Shown here: piece by piece, positions 31,753 through 41,818 of the stretch
How positions within the stretch are numbered: the first letter of the stretch is position 1
How the letters are laid out: every line of letters starts with the position of its first letter
Assembly (NCBI GenBank): GCA_963931635.1
Contig: OZ007034.1
Location: forward strand, 2,418,001-2,482,000
Direction of reading: 5' to 3'
DNA length: 64,000 nt
Source: Caccoplasma sp905210875
Lineage (GTDB): Bacteria; Bacteroidota; Bacteroidia; Bacteroidales; UBA11471
Notes under the pieces: generated by a model
Databases searched by the model: none
Seen by the model: the letters and a program-made list of their open reading frames with translations, nothing else
What the model was told of the DNA's origin: nothing
Made by a program: the position numbers and the translations under genes

Positions 31753-32754
31753 TTATTGATTTAATACGGTACCAATTTCCTGCAACTCTTCCTCGCTGAA
31801 AACGGTATTTTCCTGGGCGCGAAGGTTGTCTTTCAACTGTTCAACCGAACTGGCTCCAATCAATACCGACGTAACCCGATTGTCGCGCAGCAGCCAAGCC
31901 AATGCCATTTCGGCCAGTGACTGACCGCGTTGCCGGGCTATCTCGTTCAGACGGGCAATCTGAGCCACTCTTTCGGGGGTAACAACTTCCCGTTTGAGGT
32001 GTCCCGTAGGGCGGGCCGCACGGGAGTTTTCGGGGATACCATGCAGATAACGGTCGGTCAGGAGTCCCTGAGCCAGGGGTGAGAAGGCAATCAAACCCAC
32101 GCCTTCTTCGTGTAATAAAGACAACAGCTCGGGCTCGACCCAACGGTCGAACATCGAGTATCGGGCCTGATGTATGAGGCATGGCGTGTGGTTCTCGCGC
32201 AGAATGGCGATGGTCCGACGTGTCTGCTCGGGCTTGTAGTTGGAGATTCCCACATAGAGTGCTTTGCCCTGTCTCACTATGTCGGAGAGAGCTTCCATCG
32301 TCTCTTCGATGGGAGTTTCGGGATCGGGACGATGCGAGTAGAAGATGTCGACATAGTCGAGGCCCATGCGTTTGAGACTCTGGTCGAGGCTGGCCATGAG
32401 ATATTTGCGACTGCCCCAGTTGCCATAGGGGCCGGGCCACATATCATATCCGGCCTTGGTCGATATAATCAGTTCGTCGCGGTATGCTCCCAACGATTGT
32501 TTCAAGATGCGCCCGAAATTGGTCTCGGCCGAACCGTACACCGGCCCGTAGTTGTTGGCCAGGTCGAAGTGGGTAATGCCGTTGTCGAAAGCCGTCAGCG
32601 CAATGCGGCTGTATGTCGCATAATCGTCTACGCTGCCGAAGTTGTGCCACAAGCCGAGCGACAGCGCCGGCAGCAATAATCCGCTGCGTCCGCAACGGCG
32701 ATAATTCATGGTATCGTAGCGATGTGCATCGGCTACATATTTTTCTTCTGCCAT
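31753..32754 (-). CDS. Aldo/keto reductase, YghZ/Gpr-like
   Basis: A 333-residue NADPH-dependent reductase from the ATG at 32754 (MAEEKYVADAHRYDTMNYRR). It closely follows the Escherichia coli YghZ pattern: ALSLGLWHNFG, FDLANNYGPVYGSAE with the catalytic Asp and Tyr, STKAGYDMWPGPYG, and SPLAQGLLTDRYL. YghZ reduces L-glyceraldehyde 3-phosphate and methylglyoxal. The same role is likely but not proven. The longer upstream frame is rejected as it would cover the intergenic region. Confidence 0.88.
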   Translation of the reverse strand: MAEEKYVADAHRYDTMNYRRCGRSGLLLPALSLGLWHNFGSVDDYATYSRIALTAFDNGITHFDLANNYGPVYGSAETNFGRILKQSLGAYRDELIISTKAGYDMWPGPYGNWGSRKYLMASLDQSLKRMGLDYVDIFYSHRPDPETPIEETMEALSDIVRQGKALYVGISNYKPEQTRRTIAILRENHTPCLIHQARYSMFDRWVEPELLSLLHEEGVGLIAFSPLAQGLLTDRYLHGIPENSRAARPTGHLKREVVTPERVAQIARLNEIARQRGQSLAEMALAWLLRDNRVTSVLIGASSVEQLKDNLRAQENTVFSEEELQEIGTVLNQ

Positions 32755-32870
32755 ATCTTTATTCTCTTTTCCACAAATATACGACGAGTTTTTCACATCT
32801 ATTCTACCTTCTCGATTTTTAATGCCAGAATCTATATTAGATCTGTTTTTTATCAGAAATAGAATAGAAT

Positions 32871-32902
32871 AAAAAAGCCCGCTTGAAAAAGCGGGCTTTT
32901 TT
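32871..32902 (-). terminator. Terminator of htpG
   Basis: AAAAAAGCCCGC and GCGGGCTTTTTT pair around a TTGAAAAA loop. It lies 12 bp after the htpG stop, with T-runs on either strand. Confidence 0.88.
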
Positions 32903-32914
32903 AAAAGGTAATCT

Positions 32915-34972
32915 TTAAAGCAATTCGACCGAACGTTTGACAAAACGGCTTAGAGCTTCGCCTTTCAACATATTGTTGGAAAGGAGTGCCAAGTCGACCA
33001 ACTGACGTATCAGTTTGTTGTCGGCGGCATAGTTGCTGAGCAATTCGTTTTCCTGACGGCGCAAGGCAGCCACTTCGTCTTCTTTGGCTTTAAGGGCATC
33101 TTTCTCCTCGGCCGGAATCTCATCGCTCTTTTTATCCTTATGGGATTCCTGCCATTCAGATATCTCCTTATTCAAGGAATCGATTTGTTCACGCAACGGG
33201 TTTATTTCGGCATTGCAAGCGGCCTCGGCTTCGCTCAGTACGCGTTGCGACAGAGGGTGTTGTGTATTGACGATAAGGTTGTAACTGTCGGGCATTTCTC
33301 CGTAGAAGCTCATGCCGGGTTGCATGGCCGACATGTCTTTCATACGACGCATAAACTCATTCTGCGTAATAACGATGGGTTGTGCTGTCGTGCCTATGGC
33401 CTCGAACATGACCATAAATTCGGCTTTTTCTACGGCTGGTATCTGAGACTTGAACAAGGTAGTCATCATATCACGTTGGGCCGGCGTGAGTGTAACCTCG
33501 GGCTTGTCTTCTTTACGTACCAGGTTCTCCACAATATCGCTGTCGACTCTTACGAAACGGCATTTCTCCAATTTCTGTTCAAGCATACCGATAAAGTGTA
33601 CATCCAACTGTCCATCCATCATCAATACGCTGTAACCTTTGTTCTTGGCTGCCTCGATATAATTATATTGAGCAACTTTGTCGGTAGCGTAGATATAGAT
33701 AAGCATTTTATCTTTATCGGTCTGTTCGGCCTCTATAAGTGCTTTGTATTCATCGAATGTGTAGTATTTGTTGTCGGTGTCTTTAAACAACGCAAATTTC
33801 TGAGCTTTCTCGTAGAACTTGTCGTCGGAAAGCATACCATATTCGATGAAGAGTTTGATGTCGTCCCACTTTTCTTCAAACTGCTTACGGTCGTTGTTGA
33901 AAATCTCTTGCAGACGATCGGCCACCTTTTTCGTGATATAGGTCGATATCTTCTTGACATTGGCATCGCTCTGCAAGTACGACCGGGAAACGTTCAGAGG
34001 AATGTCGGGCGAGTCGATGACACCTTGCAGCAGCATGAGGAAGTCGGGTACGATGTTTTCGACAGAATCGGTTACGAATACCTGATTGCAATAAAGTTGT
34101 ATGCGATTCTTGTTTATGTCGAAATTGGTCCTAATCTTGGGGAAATAGAGAATGCCGGTCAACTTGAAAGGATAGTCTACATTGAGATGTATCCAGAAGA
34201 GGGGTTCGTCCATGGTCGGGTACAATTCATGGTAGAACTTACGGTAGTCTTCATCGGTGAGGTCGGCCGGTTTCTTGGTCCATGCCGGCGTGGTGTCGTT
34301 GATGACCTTGTCTTTATCGGTATCGACATATTTGCCGTCTTTCCATTCCTGTTCCTTGCCAAAGACAACAGGTATGGGCAGGAAACGACAATATTTTTTG
34401 AGCAATGTCTCTATTTCGCCGCTTTCGAGGAAATTCTTGTTTTCGTCGTCGATGTAAAGAACAATATCGGTTCCCCGTTCGGGTTTGTCGATGTTTTCCA
34501 TCGTGTACTCAGGCGAACCGTCACAACTCCACATCACGGCCGGAGCCCCTTCCTGATAAGAGCGGGTGCGTATTTCAACCTTTTTAGATACCATGAAGGA
34601 GGAGTAGAATCCCAGTCCGAAGTGGCCGATAATGGCATTGGCATCGTTCTTGTATTTTTCAAGAAATTCTTCCGCACCCGAAAAGGCAATCTGGTTGATG
34701 TATTTTTCAATTTCTTCGGCAGTCATACCTATACCGTGGTCCGATACGGTGAGGGTGCCGGCATTCTTATCGACGGCAACAGATACCTTCAAATCGCCCA
34801 ATTCGCCTTTGAAATCGCCCACAGAAGCCAATGTTTTCAGTTTCTGAGTGGCATCTACGGCATTGGAAACCAACTCTCTCAAAAATATTTCGTGGTCGCT
34901 GTATAAAAACTTTTTAATGACGGGGAATATATTATCGGTAGTTACCCCAATCGTTCCTTTTTGCATGGTCAT
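32915..34972 (-). CDS. htpG: Molecular chaperone HtpG (Hsp90)
   Basis: A 685-residue Hsp90 chaperone. The ATPase domain shows FLRELVSNAVDATQKL, VSDHGIGMTAEEI and GHFGLGFYSSFMVS. The middle domain is typical (RSYLQSDANVKKIS). The C-terminal part includes a charged coiled stretch (KEISEWQESHKDKKSDEIPAE) and lacks the eukaryotic MEEVD tail. Two nearby ATGs (34972, 34966) are both possible. It stands next to clpC, another heat-shock gene, but each has its own terminator. Confidence 0.95.
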   Translation of the reverse strand: MTMQKGTIGVTTDNIFPVIKKFLYSDHEIFLRELVSNAVDATQKLKTLASVGDFKGELGDLKVSVAVDKNAGTLTVSDHGIGMTAEEIEKYINQIAFSGAEEFLEKYKNDANAIIGHFGLGFYSSFMVSKKVEIRTRSYQEGAPAVMWSCDGSPEYTMENIDKPERGTDIVLYIDDENKNFLESGEIETLLKKYCRFLPIPVVFGKEQEWKDGKYVDTDKDKVINDTTPAWTKKPADLTDEDYRKFYHELYPTMDEPLFWIHLNVDYPFKLTGILYFPKIRTNFDINKNRIQLYCNQVFVTDSVENIVPDFLMLLQGVIDSPDIPLNVSRSYLQSDANVKKISTYITKKVADRLQEIFNNDRKQFEEKWDDIKLFIEYGMLSDDKFYEKAQKFALFKDTDNKYYTFDEYKALIEAEQTDKDKMLIYIYATDKVAQYNYIEAAKNKGYSVLMMDGQLDVHFIGMLEQKLEKCRFVRVDSDIVENLVRKEDKPEVTLTPAQRDMMTTLFKSQIPAVEKAEFMVMFEAIGTTAQPIVITQNEFMRRMKDMSAMQPGMSFYGEMPDSYNLIVNTQHPLSQRVLSEAEAACNAEINPLREQIDSLNKEISEWQESHKDKKSDEIPAEEKDALKAKEDEVAALRRQENELLSNYAADNKLIRQLVDLALLSNNMLKGEALSRFVKRSVELL

Positions 34973-35020
34973 GGTTTATATGTTTTTTGTTGATTTTTCT
35001 TTTTCCATCTATAAAAACAA

Positions 35021-35052
35021 AAAAAATGCCAAACCCGAAGGTCTGACATTTT
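35021..35052 (-). terminator. Terminator of clpC
   Basis: On the minus strand ATGTCAGACC pairs with GGTTTGGCAT (two G-T pairs) around a TTCG tetraloop, followed by TTTTTTTTG. Confidence 0.85.
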
Positions 35053-35084
35053 GACTTGTTTAGACGGCGTATTGTCAGCCGTTG

Positions 35085-37643
35085 TTAGTTCTCTAACGAT
35101 GCGACGACTTTGTTCTGTTCCGGATTATAATCGAGCATAATAGTACCACCTTCACGGTTCTCGCTGCGGAGTATGATTTCGGCCACTTCGTCTTCAAGAT
35201 AATTTTGTATGGCCCGTTTCAATGGCCGTGCTCCAAATTGCACATCATATCCTTTCTCGGCGACAAAATTCTTGGCGGCGTCGGAGAGTTTTACCGTATA
35301 TCCAAGAGCGGACATACGTTCGAAGAAACCTTTGAGCTCGATGTCGATAATGCGGAATATCGACTCTTTGCTGAGCTGGTCGAACATTATGATGTCGTCG
35401 ATACGATTCAAGAATTCAGGTGAAAAGGCTTTGTTCAGCGATTTCTGTATGACCGAACGCGAAATTTCCTTATCACTTACCGTTCCCGTATCAAATCCGA
35501 CACCTCGTCCGAAATCTTTGAGCTGGCGGGTACCGATATTTGATGTCATGATGATAATCGTATTCTTGAAATCGACTTTTCGACCCAGACTGTCGGTAAT
35601 GTGGCCTTCGTCCATGATTTGCAACAGCAGGTTGAACACGTCGGGGTGGGCCTTTTCGAGCTCGTCGAGCAGAACGACCGAATAGGGTTTGCGGCGCACC
35701 TTCTCGGTGAGTTGGCCGCCCTCTTCATAGCCGACATATCCCGGAGGTGCTCCCACCAATCGCGATACGGTGAATTTCTCCATATATTCACTCATATCTA
35801 CCCGTATCAAGGCATCGGACGAATCGAAAAGATACTCGGCCAACTTTTTAGCCAGATGGGTCTTACCCACACCGGTCGGCCCCAGGAACATGAACGTACC
35901 GATGGGACGGTTGGGGTCTTTCAATCCGATACGGTTGCGGCGTATGGCTTTAACGATTTTGTCGACAGCCGTATCTTGTCCGATAATGACATTTTTGAGT
36001 TCGTTGCCCATGTTGAGAAGTTTCTTGCCTTCCGACTCAGCTACGCGCTGTACGGGAACACCCGACATCAAGGCCACGGTTTCGGCAATCTCTTCGGCAT
36101 CGACCGTCTCGCGCTGTTCCTGCGAAGCCTCTTCCCAGCGACGTTTCTCCTCTTCGAGGTCGCTCATCAGCGACTTCTCCCGGTCTCGGAAATTGGCAGC
36201 CAGCTCGAAGTTCTGCGATTTTACGGCTTCGATTTTCTCTTTTCTTGTCTGCTCGATTTCCTCTTCCAGCTCCTCAATGTGCCGCGGCACGACGATGTGG
36301 GCGATATGTACCCGCGAGCCGGCTTCATCGAGGGCATCGATGGCCTTATCGGGGAAGTTTCGGTCGCTTATGTAACGATCGGTCAATTTTACACAAGCTT
36401 CAAGAGCCTCGGGGGTATAGAAGACGTTATGATGCTCTTCGTACCGCTCCTTGATATTTTTCAGTATTTGCAGCGTCTCTTCGGGAGAAGTGGGAGCCAC
36501 CATGATTTTCTGGAAGCGGCGTTCGAGAGCACCGTCTTTCTCGATGCTTTTACGATATTCGTCGAGCGTGGTAGCGCCGATGCACTGTATCTCGCCGCGG
36601 GCCAGTGCCGGTTTCAGCATATTGGCCGCATCAAGCGTGCCGGTTGCTCCTCCGGCGCCGACAATGGTATGTATCTCGTCGATAAAGAGAATGATTTGCG
36701 GATTCTTGGCCAATTCGTTGAGAATAGCCTTGATACGCTCTTCAAACTGTCCGCGGTACTTGGTCCCGGCCACAACGGAGGCCATATCGAGCGAAACGAC
36801 TCGTTTGCCAAACAATACTCGTGACACTTTCCGTTGAATGATACGCAGGGCAAGACCCTCTACGATGGCCGATTTTCCCACACCGGGTTCTCCGATGAGA
36901 ACGGGATTGTTTTTTTTGCGCCGACTGAGTATTTGAGCCAGACGTTCAATCTCTTTTTCCCGGCCTACGACAGGGTCGAGACGGTTCTCCTCGGCGGCTT
37001 TTGTCATATCAAAACCGAAATTATCGAGTACCGGCGTGTTGTTGCCGCTCTCTTTGGTCGACACGGTCGATGTTTTGTTCTCTTTCTTTCTGGAGAAAGG
37101 TCCGCCATTTTCGGCCTCTTCGTCTTCATCGTCAGCAAAGTCGGCACCCATAGTGGGTGTAGCATCAGTTTGCCGGTTTTCAGGCTCTTCAGAGACGGCA
37201 GAGCCCCGTTTTATGTAGTCCGATACATTCTGATAGGTAACCTGACAGGCATTTAACGCTTGACTGGCAATCGATGTAGAATCACGCAGGATAGCCAGCA
37301 ATAGATGCTCGGTATCGGTGGTGTTACTTTTTAACAATCGAGATTCTAGCAGACTCATTTTCAGTATTTTGTCTGTGCTTTTGGCCACAGCGGTTTCGGG
37401 GTGCTGCAAATTGTCGGAGGGAGTATCGTAGGGAGTCGAGAGACGCAACTCTTCAACGGCGGTTTTCAACTGTTCGGGTTGCACTCCCAAATGGCACAAC
37501 GCTTCTACGGCTTTGCCGCTACCGTCTCTCAGTATGCCCAACAACAGGTGTTCGGGTCCGATAAAGGGGGAGCGTAGACGTTCGGCTTCTTCCCGGCTAT
37601 ATCCCAAGACATTACGCACTCGTTGTGAAAAATTCCTTTCCAT
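35085..37643 (-). CDS. clpC: Clp protease ATP-binding subunit ClpC
   Basis: An 852-residue AAA+ unfoldase that feeds proteins to ClpP. It has two N-terminal Clp repeats (LGYSREEAERLRSPFIGPEH), two ATPase domains with Walker A loops GEPGVGKSA and GPTGVGKTH, and a UVR-like middle domain (EKIEAVKSQNFELAANFRDRE), which marks ClpC rather than ClpB. Length and order are normal. A promoter lies at 37673-37704. Confidence 0.94.
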   Translation of the reverse strand: MERNFSQRVRNVLGYSREEAERLRSPFIGPEHLLLGILRDGSGKAVEALCHLGVQPEQLKTAVEELRLSTPYDTPSDNLQHPETAVAKSTDKILKMSLLESRLLKSNTTDTEHLLLAILRDSTSIASQALNACQVTYQNVSDYIKRGSAVSEEPENRQTDATPTMGADFADDEDEEAENGGPFSRKKENKTSTVSTKESGNNTPVLDNFGFDMTKAAEENRLDPVVGREKEIERLAQILSRRKKNNPVLIGEPGVGKSAIVEGLALRIIQRKVSRVLFGKRVVSLDMASVVAGTKYRGQFEERIKAILNELAKNPQIILFIDEIHTIVGAGGATGTLDAANMLKPALARGEIQCIGATTLDEYRKSIEKDGALERRFQKIMVAPTSPEETLQILKNIKERYEEHHNVFYTPEALEACVKLTDRYISDRNFPDKAIDALDEAGSRVHIAHIVVPRHIEELEEEIEQTRKEKIEAVKSQNFELAANFRDREKSLMSDLEEEKRRWEEASQEQRETVDAEEIAETVALMSGVPVQRVAESEGKKLLNMGNELKNVIIGQDTAVDKIVKAIRRNRIGLKDPNRPIGTFMFLGPTGVGKTHLAKKLAEYLFDSSDALIRVDMSEYMEKFTVSRLVGAPPGYVGYEEGGQLTEKVRRKPYSVVLLDELEKAHPDVFNLLLQIMDEGHITDSLGRKVDFKNTIIIMTSNIGTRQLKDFGRGVGFDTGTVSDKEISRSVIQKSLNKAFSPEFLNRIDDIIMFDQLSKESIFRIIDIELKGFFERMSALGYTVKLSDAAKNFVAEKGYDVQFGARPLKRAIQNYLEDEVAEIILRSENREGGTIMLDYNPEQNKVVASLEN

Positions 37644-37672
37644 AAAAATTGGGTTTTCTTAGTTAGCCGTTG

Positions 37673-37704
37673 CAAATATACAACATTCCTCTTGTATATC
37701 ACAA
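37673..37704 (-). promoter_or_regulatory. Promoter of clpC
   Basis: On the minus strand TTG (37704-37702), a 21-bp spacer and TATATTTG (37680-37673), a full -7 match, 30 bp before the ATG. Confidence 0.68.
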
Positions 37705-37815
37705 CCTTCTTTATTTATACAAATTGCATGCCGAAATAAGAAATATTGTTTGTCTGTGGTCGATATTCTGCCGTTTTGACAGCTACATCGATAGTCGGGG
37801 CAGAGCATTTGAAAA

Positions 37816-37902
37816 ATCTTGTTAACAAGATGTCGACCGAGATAGAGAAAAAGTTTTTATGAGTGAAAAATTTTTCTAATCGGGAAGAATGCCGTATCTT
37901 AG
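37816..37902 (+). promoter_or_regulatory. Upstream region of gyrA with a perfect palindrome
   Basis: ATCTTGTTAACAAGAT at 37816-37831 is a perfect 16-bp palindrome. About 60 bp further on, TATCTTAG (37895-37902), one base off the -7 consensus, stands 45 bp before the gyrA ATG. The palindrome could be an operator. Confidence 0.4.
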
Positions 37903-37946
37903 TGCTGTTTTTTACATCACTCAAAAACGAAAAAATTTTCTAATAC

Positions 37947-40466
37947 ATGGCGACAGAACAAGATGATAGAATTCTGAAAATTGATATCGAGAAAGAGATG
38001 AAACAATCGTACATCGATTACTCGATGTCGGTCATTGTGGCAAGAGCACTACCTGATGTGCGCGATGGTTTCAAGCCGGTACATCGTCGGGTGCTTTTCG
38101 GTATGAATGAATTGGGTAATACCTCTAATAAACCTTATAAAAAATCGGCAAGAATCGTGGGTGAAGTATTGGGAAAATATCACCCTCACGGCGATTCATC
38201 GGTATATTTTGCCATGGTGCGCATGGGCCAGGACTGGTCGTTGCGCTATCCGCTGGTCGACGGGCAGGGTAACTACGGCTCTATCGACGGCGACAGCCCA
38301 GCAGCCATGCGTTACACCGAGGCTCGTCTTTCCCGCATAGCAGAAGAAATGCTGCGCGACATCGATAAAGAGACGGTCGATTTTCAGAAAAACTTTGACG
38401 ACACGCTCGATGAGCCCGTTGTATTGCCTACACGCATACCCAACCTGTTGATAAACGGAGCCTCGGGTATTGCCGTGGGTATGGCTACCAATATGCCTCC
38501 ACATAACCTGACGGAGACCATCAATGCCATCATTGCCTTTATCGACAATCGCGATATCACCATTGAGGGGCTGATGCAATACATCAAAGCTCCCGATTTT
38601 CCCACCGGTGGATATATATATGGATATAACGGTGTCAAGGAGGCCTACGAAACCGGTCGAGGCCGTATTGTCATACGGGCCAAGGCCGAAATTGAGACCG
38701 AAGGAAATCGGGAAAAAATCATTGTTTCGGAGATTCCTTACGGTGTAAACAAAGCCGATTTGATAAAGAATATCGCCGAATTGGTTGAAGAAAAACGTAT
38801 AGACGGCATATCCAATGTCAATGACGAGTCGGACCGAGCAGGTATGCGCATCGTTGTCGATGTGAAGAAAGACGCCAATTCAAATGTCGTCCTCAACAAG
38901 TTGTATAAACTTACAGCGCTGCAATCATCGTTCAGCGTAAATAATATTGCCTTGCTCAAAGGTCGCCCCGCAACCCTTAATCTGAAACAACTCATTGAAG
39001 AGTTTTTCAACCATCGCCACGACGTTGTCATACGGCGCACCCGATATGACTTGCGCAAGGCCGAAGAGCGGGCTCACATTCTCGAAGGTCTCATCATCGC
39101 TTGCGACCACATCGACGAGATTGTGCAGATAATTAAAGCTTCGGCCACTCCCGACGAGGCCCGGACTCGCTTGATGGAGCGTTTCTCACTCTCGGAGATA
39201 CAGGCCTCGGCCATCGTTGACATGCGGTTGCGGCAGATTACCGGTCTCATGCAAGACAAACTGCACGAAGAGTACGACGCCCTGATGCGACAAATCGACT
39301 TTTTCCACCAGATTCTGTCGGACGAGTCGGTGTGTGTACAGGTGATTAAAGACGAGCTTATCGAAATCAGAGACAAATATGGTGATGAACGCAAAACTCA
39401 GATTATCTACTCATCGGAAGAATTTAATGCCGAAGACTTCTATGCCGATGATGAGATGATAATTACCATATCGCACCTCGGTTATATCAAGCGTACGCCG
39501 CTCTCGGAATTCCGCGCCCAAAACCGTGGCGGAGTAGGAGCCAAGGGCAGCAATACCCGCGACGAAGACTTTATCGAATATATCTATCCGGCTTCGATGC
39601 ACAACTATATGCTCTTTTTCACACAGAAAGGCAAGTGCTTCTGGCTCAAAGTATATGAGATACCCGAAGGTGCGAAAAACTCGAAAGGTAGAGCCATTCA
39701 GAACCTGCTCAATATCGATGCCGATGACAAGGTGAACGCCTTTATCCGGGTGAAGAAATTGCAAGACCCGGAATATAACATGACGCACAACCTCATATTC
39801 TGTACCAAAAAAGGTGTCATCAAGAAGACCCGTCTCGAAGCCTATTCGCGTCCGCGTGCCAATGGTGTGAACGCCATAACCATACGCGAAGACGACCGGG
39901 TGATACAGGTACGTCTCACCACCGGCAACAGCGAAATCATCATGGCCAACCGCGAAGGTCGGGCTATCCGCTTCCACGAAACTACCGTACGGGAGATGGG
40001 CCGCACCGCCACCGGTGTAAAAGGTATGACCCTCGACGAGAATGTCGACGATGCCGTAGTAGGAATGATATGTGTGAACGACCCCGAGAAAGAGACTATT
40101 ATGGTCGTTTCGGAGCAAGGATATGGTAAACGTTCTGAAATAGAAGATTACCGTATTACCAATCGCGGTGGCAAAGGCGTAAAAACACTCAATATCACAC
40201 CGAAAACAGGAAAACTCGTTGCCATAAAGAATGTAACCGATGAAAACGACCTTGTAATCATCAATAAGTCGGGCATTACCCTGCGTCTCAAAGTGGCTGA
40301 TATTCGGGTGATGGGACGTGCCACGCAAGGAGTGCGTCTAATCAACCTTGAAAAACGAAACGATGAAATTGCCTCGGTCTGCAAAGTTGCCTCTGAAACA
40401 ACGGAAATAGAGAATCAGGAGGGAACGACGGACACAATCTCCGAATCAGAAAATGAAATACAATAA
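37947..40466 (+). CDS. gyrA: DNA gyrase subunit A
   Basis: An 839-residue topoisomerase subunit. The catalytic Tyr is Tyr123 (MRYTEARLS). The quinolone region reads GKYHPHGDSSVYFAMVRMGQ, with Ser84 at the position of the E. coli Ser83. The C-terminal beta-pinwheel carries the GyrA box (QNRGGVGAKG), which separates GyrA from ParC. An acidic tail ends the protein. It lies 24 bp upstream of the TPR gene, which may be co-transcribed. Confidence 0.96.
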   Translation: MATEQDDRILKIDIEKEMKQSYIDYSMSVIVARALPDVRDGFKPVHRRVLFGMNELGNTSNKPYKKSARIVGEVLGKYHPHGDSSVYFAMVRMGQDWSLRYPLVDGQGNYGSIDGDSPAAMRYTEARLSRIAEEMLRDIDKETVDFQKNFDDTLDEPVVLPTRIPNLLINGASGIAVGMATNMPPHNLTETINAIIAFIDNRDITIEGLMQYIKAPDFPTGGYIYGYNGVKEAYETGRGRIVIRAKAEIETEGNREKIIVSEIPYGVNKADLIKNIAELVEEKRIDGISNVNDESDRAGMRIVVDVKKDANSNVVLNKLYKLTALQSSFSVNNIALLKGRPATLNLKQLIEEFFNHRHDVVIRRTRYDLRKAEERAHILEGLIIACDHIDEIVQIIKASATPDEARTRLMERFSLSEIQASAIVDMRLRQITGLMQDKLHEEYDALMRQIDFFHQILSDESVCVQVIKDELIEIRDKYGDERKTQIIYSSEEFNAEDFYADDEMIITISHLGYIKRTPLSEFRAQNRGGVGAKGSNTRDEDFIEYIYPASMHNYMLFFTQKGKCFWLKVYEIPEGAKNSKGRAIQNLLNIDADDKVNAFIRVKKLQDPEYNMTHNLIFCTKKGVIKKTRLEAYSRPRANGVNAITIREDDRVIQVRLTTGNSEIIMANREGRAIRFHETTVREMGRTATGVKGMTLDENVDDAVVGMICVNDPEKETIMVVSEQGYGKRSEIEDYRITNRGGKGVKTLNITPKTGKLVAIKNVTDENDLVIINKSGITLRLKVADIRVMGRATQGVRLINLEKRNDEIASVCKVASETTEIENQEGTTDTISESENEIQ

Positions 40467-40490
40467 ACTCGAACCTAAAAAATCAGAAAG

Positions 40491-41723
40491 ATGAAAAAGA
40501 TTTTTCTAATGGCTGTGCTTTGCTTAGTAGGAGGTACGGCTTTTGCGCAGAAGAAGAATGTTTCTCGAGCAAATAACGAACTGAAACAAGAGAAGCCCAA
40601 CTACGAAGAGGCTCGTCAATTGGTCAAAGAGGCCCGTGAAAATCCTGAGACACAGAATGAACCTCGAACATGGTGGGTGTCGGCAGAGGTAGAAGATGCC
40701 ATCTTCCTCCAAAACGACCAAAAACGTGTTACCAACCAGTCGTACGACGAAGTAGCCATGTATAAAGCCTTGGAAGATGAGTATGCGTTCTTGCAACAAG
40801 CTCTTTACCTGGATTCGCTTCCCAACGCCAAAGGTAAGGTTTCACCCAAATATTCCAAGAAAATCATTCAACGTATACACGACCGACACATGAGTTTCTG
40901 GGATGCCGCAGTAATCTCCTATAAAAATAAAGATTACAAGAAAGCCTACGAAATGTGGAATACCTATCTGCTTATCCCTGAAAAATACGGTATCAGTGAA
41001 GAGAAAAAGAAACAACTTGAAGAATCGGGTAAGGTGGACAGCACCTATATCTTCGGCCGTTATTATGCAGCTTTGGCCGCATATATTGCCAAAGACTATG
41101 ACTTGGCTATCCCGGCATTGAATCGGGCCAAAGAAGACGGGTATGACGTGCTTACCATCTATCAATGCTTGAATGAACTGTATACCAATCAAAAAGACAG
41201 TGCCAATATGTTTGCCATTTCACAGGAAGCCATTGAACGTATGGGTATAACCAAGGATACCGAAAATTTCCTGTTGCAAATGATTAACATATACATTGCC
41301 AAAAACCAAATAAATGAAGCCATCGCATACCTCGACAAAGCTATTGCCGCCAATCCTCGCCCTGAATATTACAAGGTAAAAGGTCGCTTGTACGAAGAGG
41401 TTAACAATGAAGCAGAAGCCATGGCTTGCTTTGAGAAAGCGCTGGAACTCGATCCCAACATGGCCGATGTATGGAGTGAGATGGGCCGTATATACTACAA
41501 CAAGGCCTACGAAGAGAGCCAGGAGATAAACAAGATCAAAGACGACAAAGAATATTTGAAAGCTCGTGAAGAGCGTATTTTCCCGCTTTATCGCAAAGCA
41601 TTGCCTTATTACGAAAAGGCTTACTCAATCGACCCGACAAATGCCGATTGCGTATTTGCCTTGAAAGGTATATACTATACACTTGGAATGGAGGATAAAC
41701 TGAAATCTCTTGAAGGTAAATGA
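40491..41723 (+). CDS. Secreted tetratricopeptide-repeat protein
   Basis: A 410-residue protein with a signal peptide (MKKIFLMAVLCLVGGTAFAQ). The rest is helical with TPR units, clearest at about 270-345 (NEAIAYLDKAIAANPRPEYYKVKGRLYEEVNNEAEAMACFEKALELDP). Such periplasmic TPR proteins hold partner proteins together. Its place after gyrA is common in the Bacteroidales (recalled), without a known link in function. Confidence 0.85.
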   Translation: MKKIFLMAVLCLVGGTAFAQKKNVSRANNELKQEKPNYEEARQLVKEARENPETQNEPRTWWVSAEVEDAIFLQNDQKRVTNQSYDEVAMYKALEDEYAFLQQALYLDSLPNAKGKVSPKYSKKIIQRIHDRHMSFWDAAVISYKNKDYKKAYEMWNTYLLIPEKYGISEEKKKQLEESGKVDSTYIFGRYYAALAAYIAKDYDLAIPALNRAKEDGYDVLTIYQCLNELYTNQKDSANMFAISQEAIERMGITKDTENFLLQMINIYIAKNQINEAIAYLDKAIAANPRPEYYKVKGRLYEEVNNEAEAMACFEKALELDPNMADVWSEMGRIYYNKAYEESQEINKIKDDKEYLKAREERIFPLYRKALPYYEKAYSIDPTNADCVFALKGIYYTLGMEDKLKSLEGK

Positions 41724-41818
41724 TCTGAAACCCTAAACTTGAATAATTGAAATAAAGGCACATGGCGAAATGTCTAATAAGTTGTGTGTCTTTATTTATT
41801 ACTATTAAAGAAATTGAA

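Noticed and set aside
38190..38215. Phe in GyrA at the position of E. coli Asp87, a possible quinolone-resistance change
   Set aside because: From memory, Bacteroides GyrA proteins commonly carry Phe here (GDSSVYFAM), and Ser84 is unchanged, so it is normal for the group.
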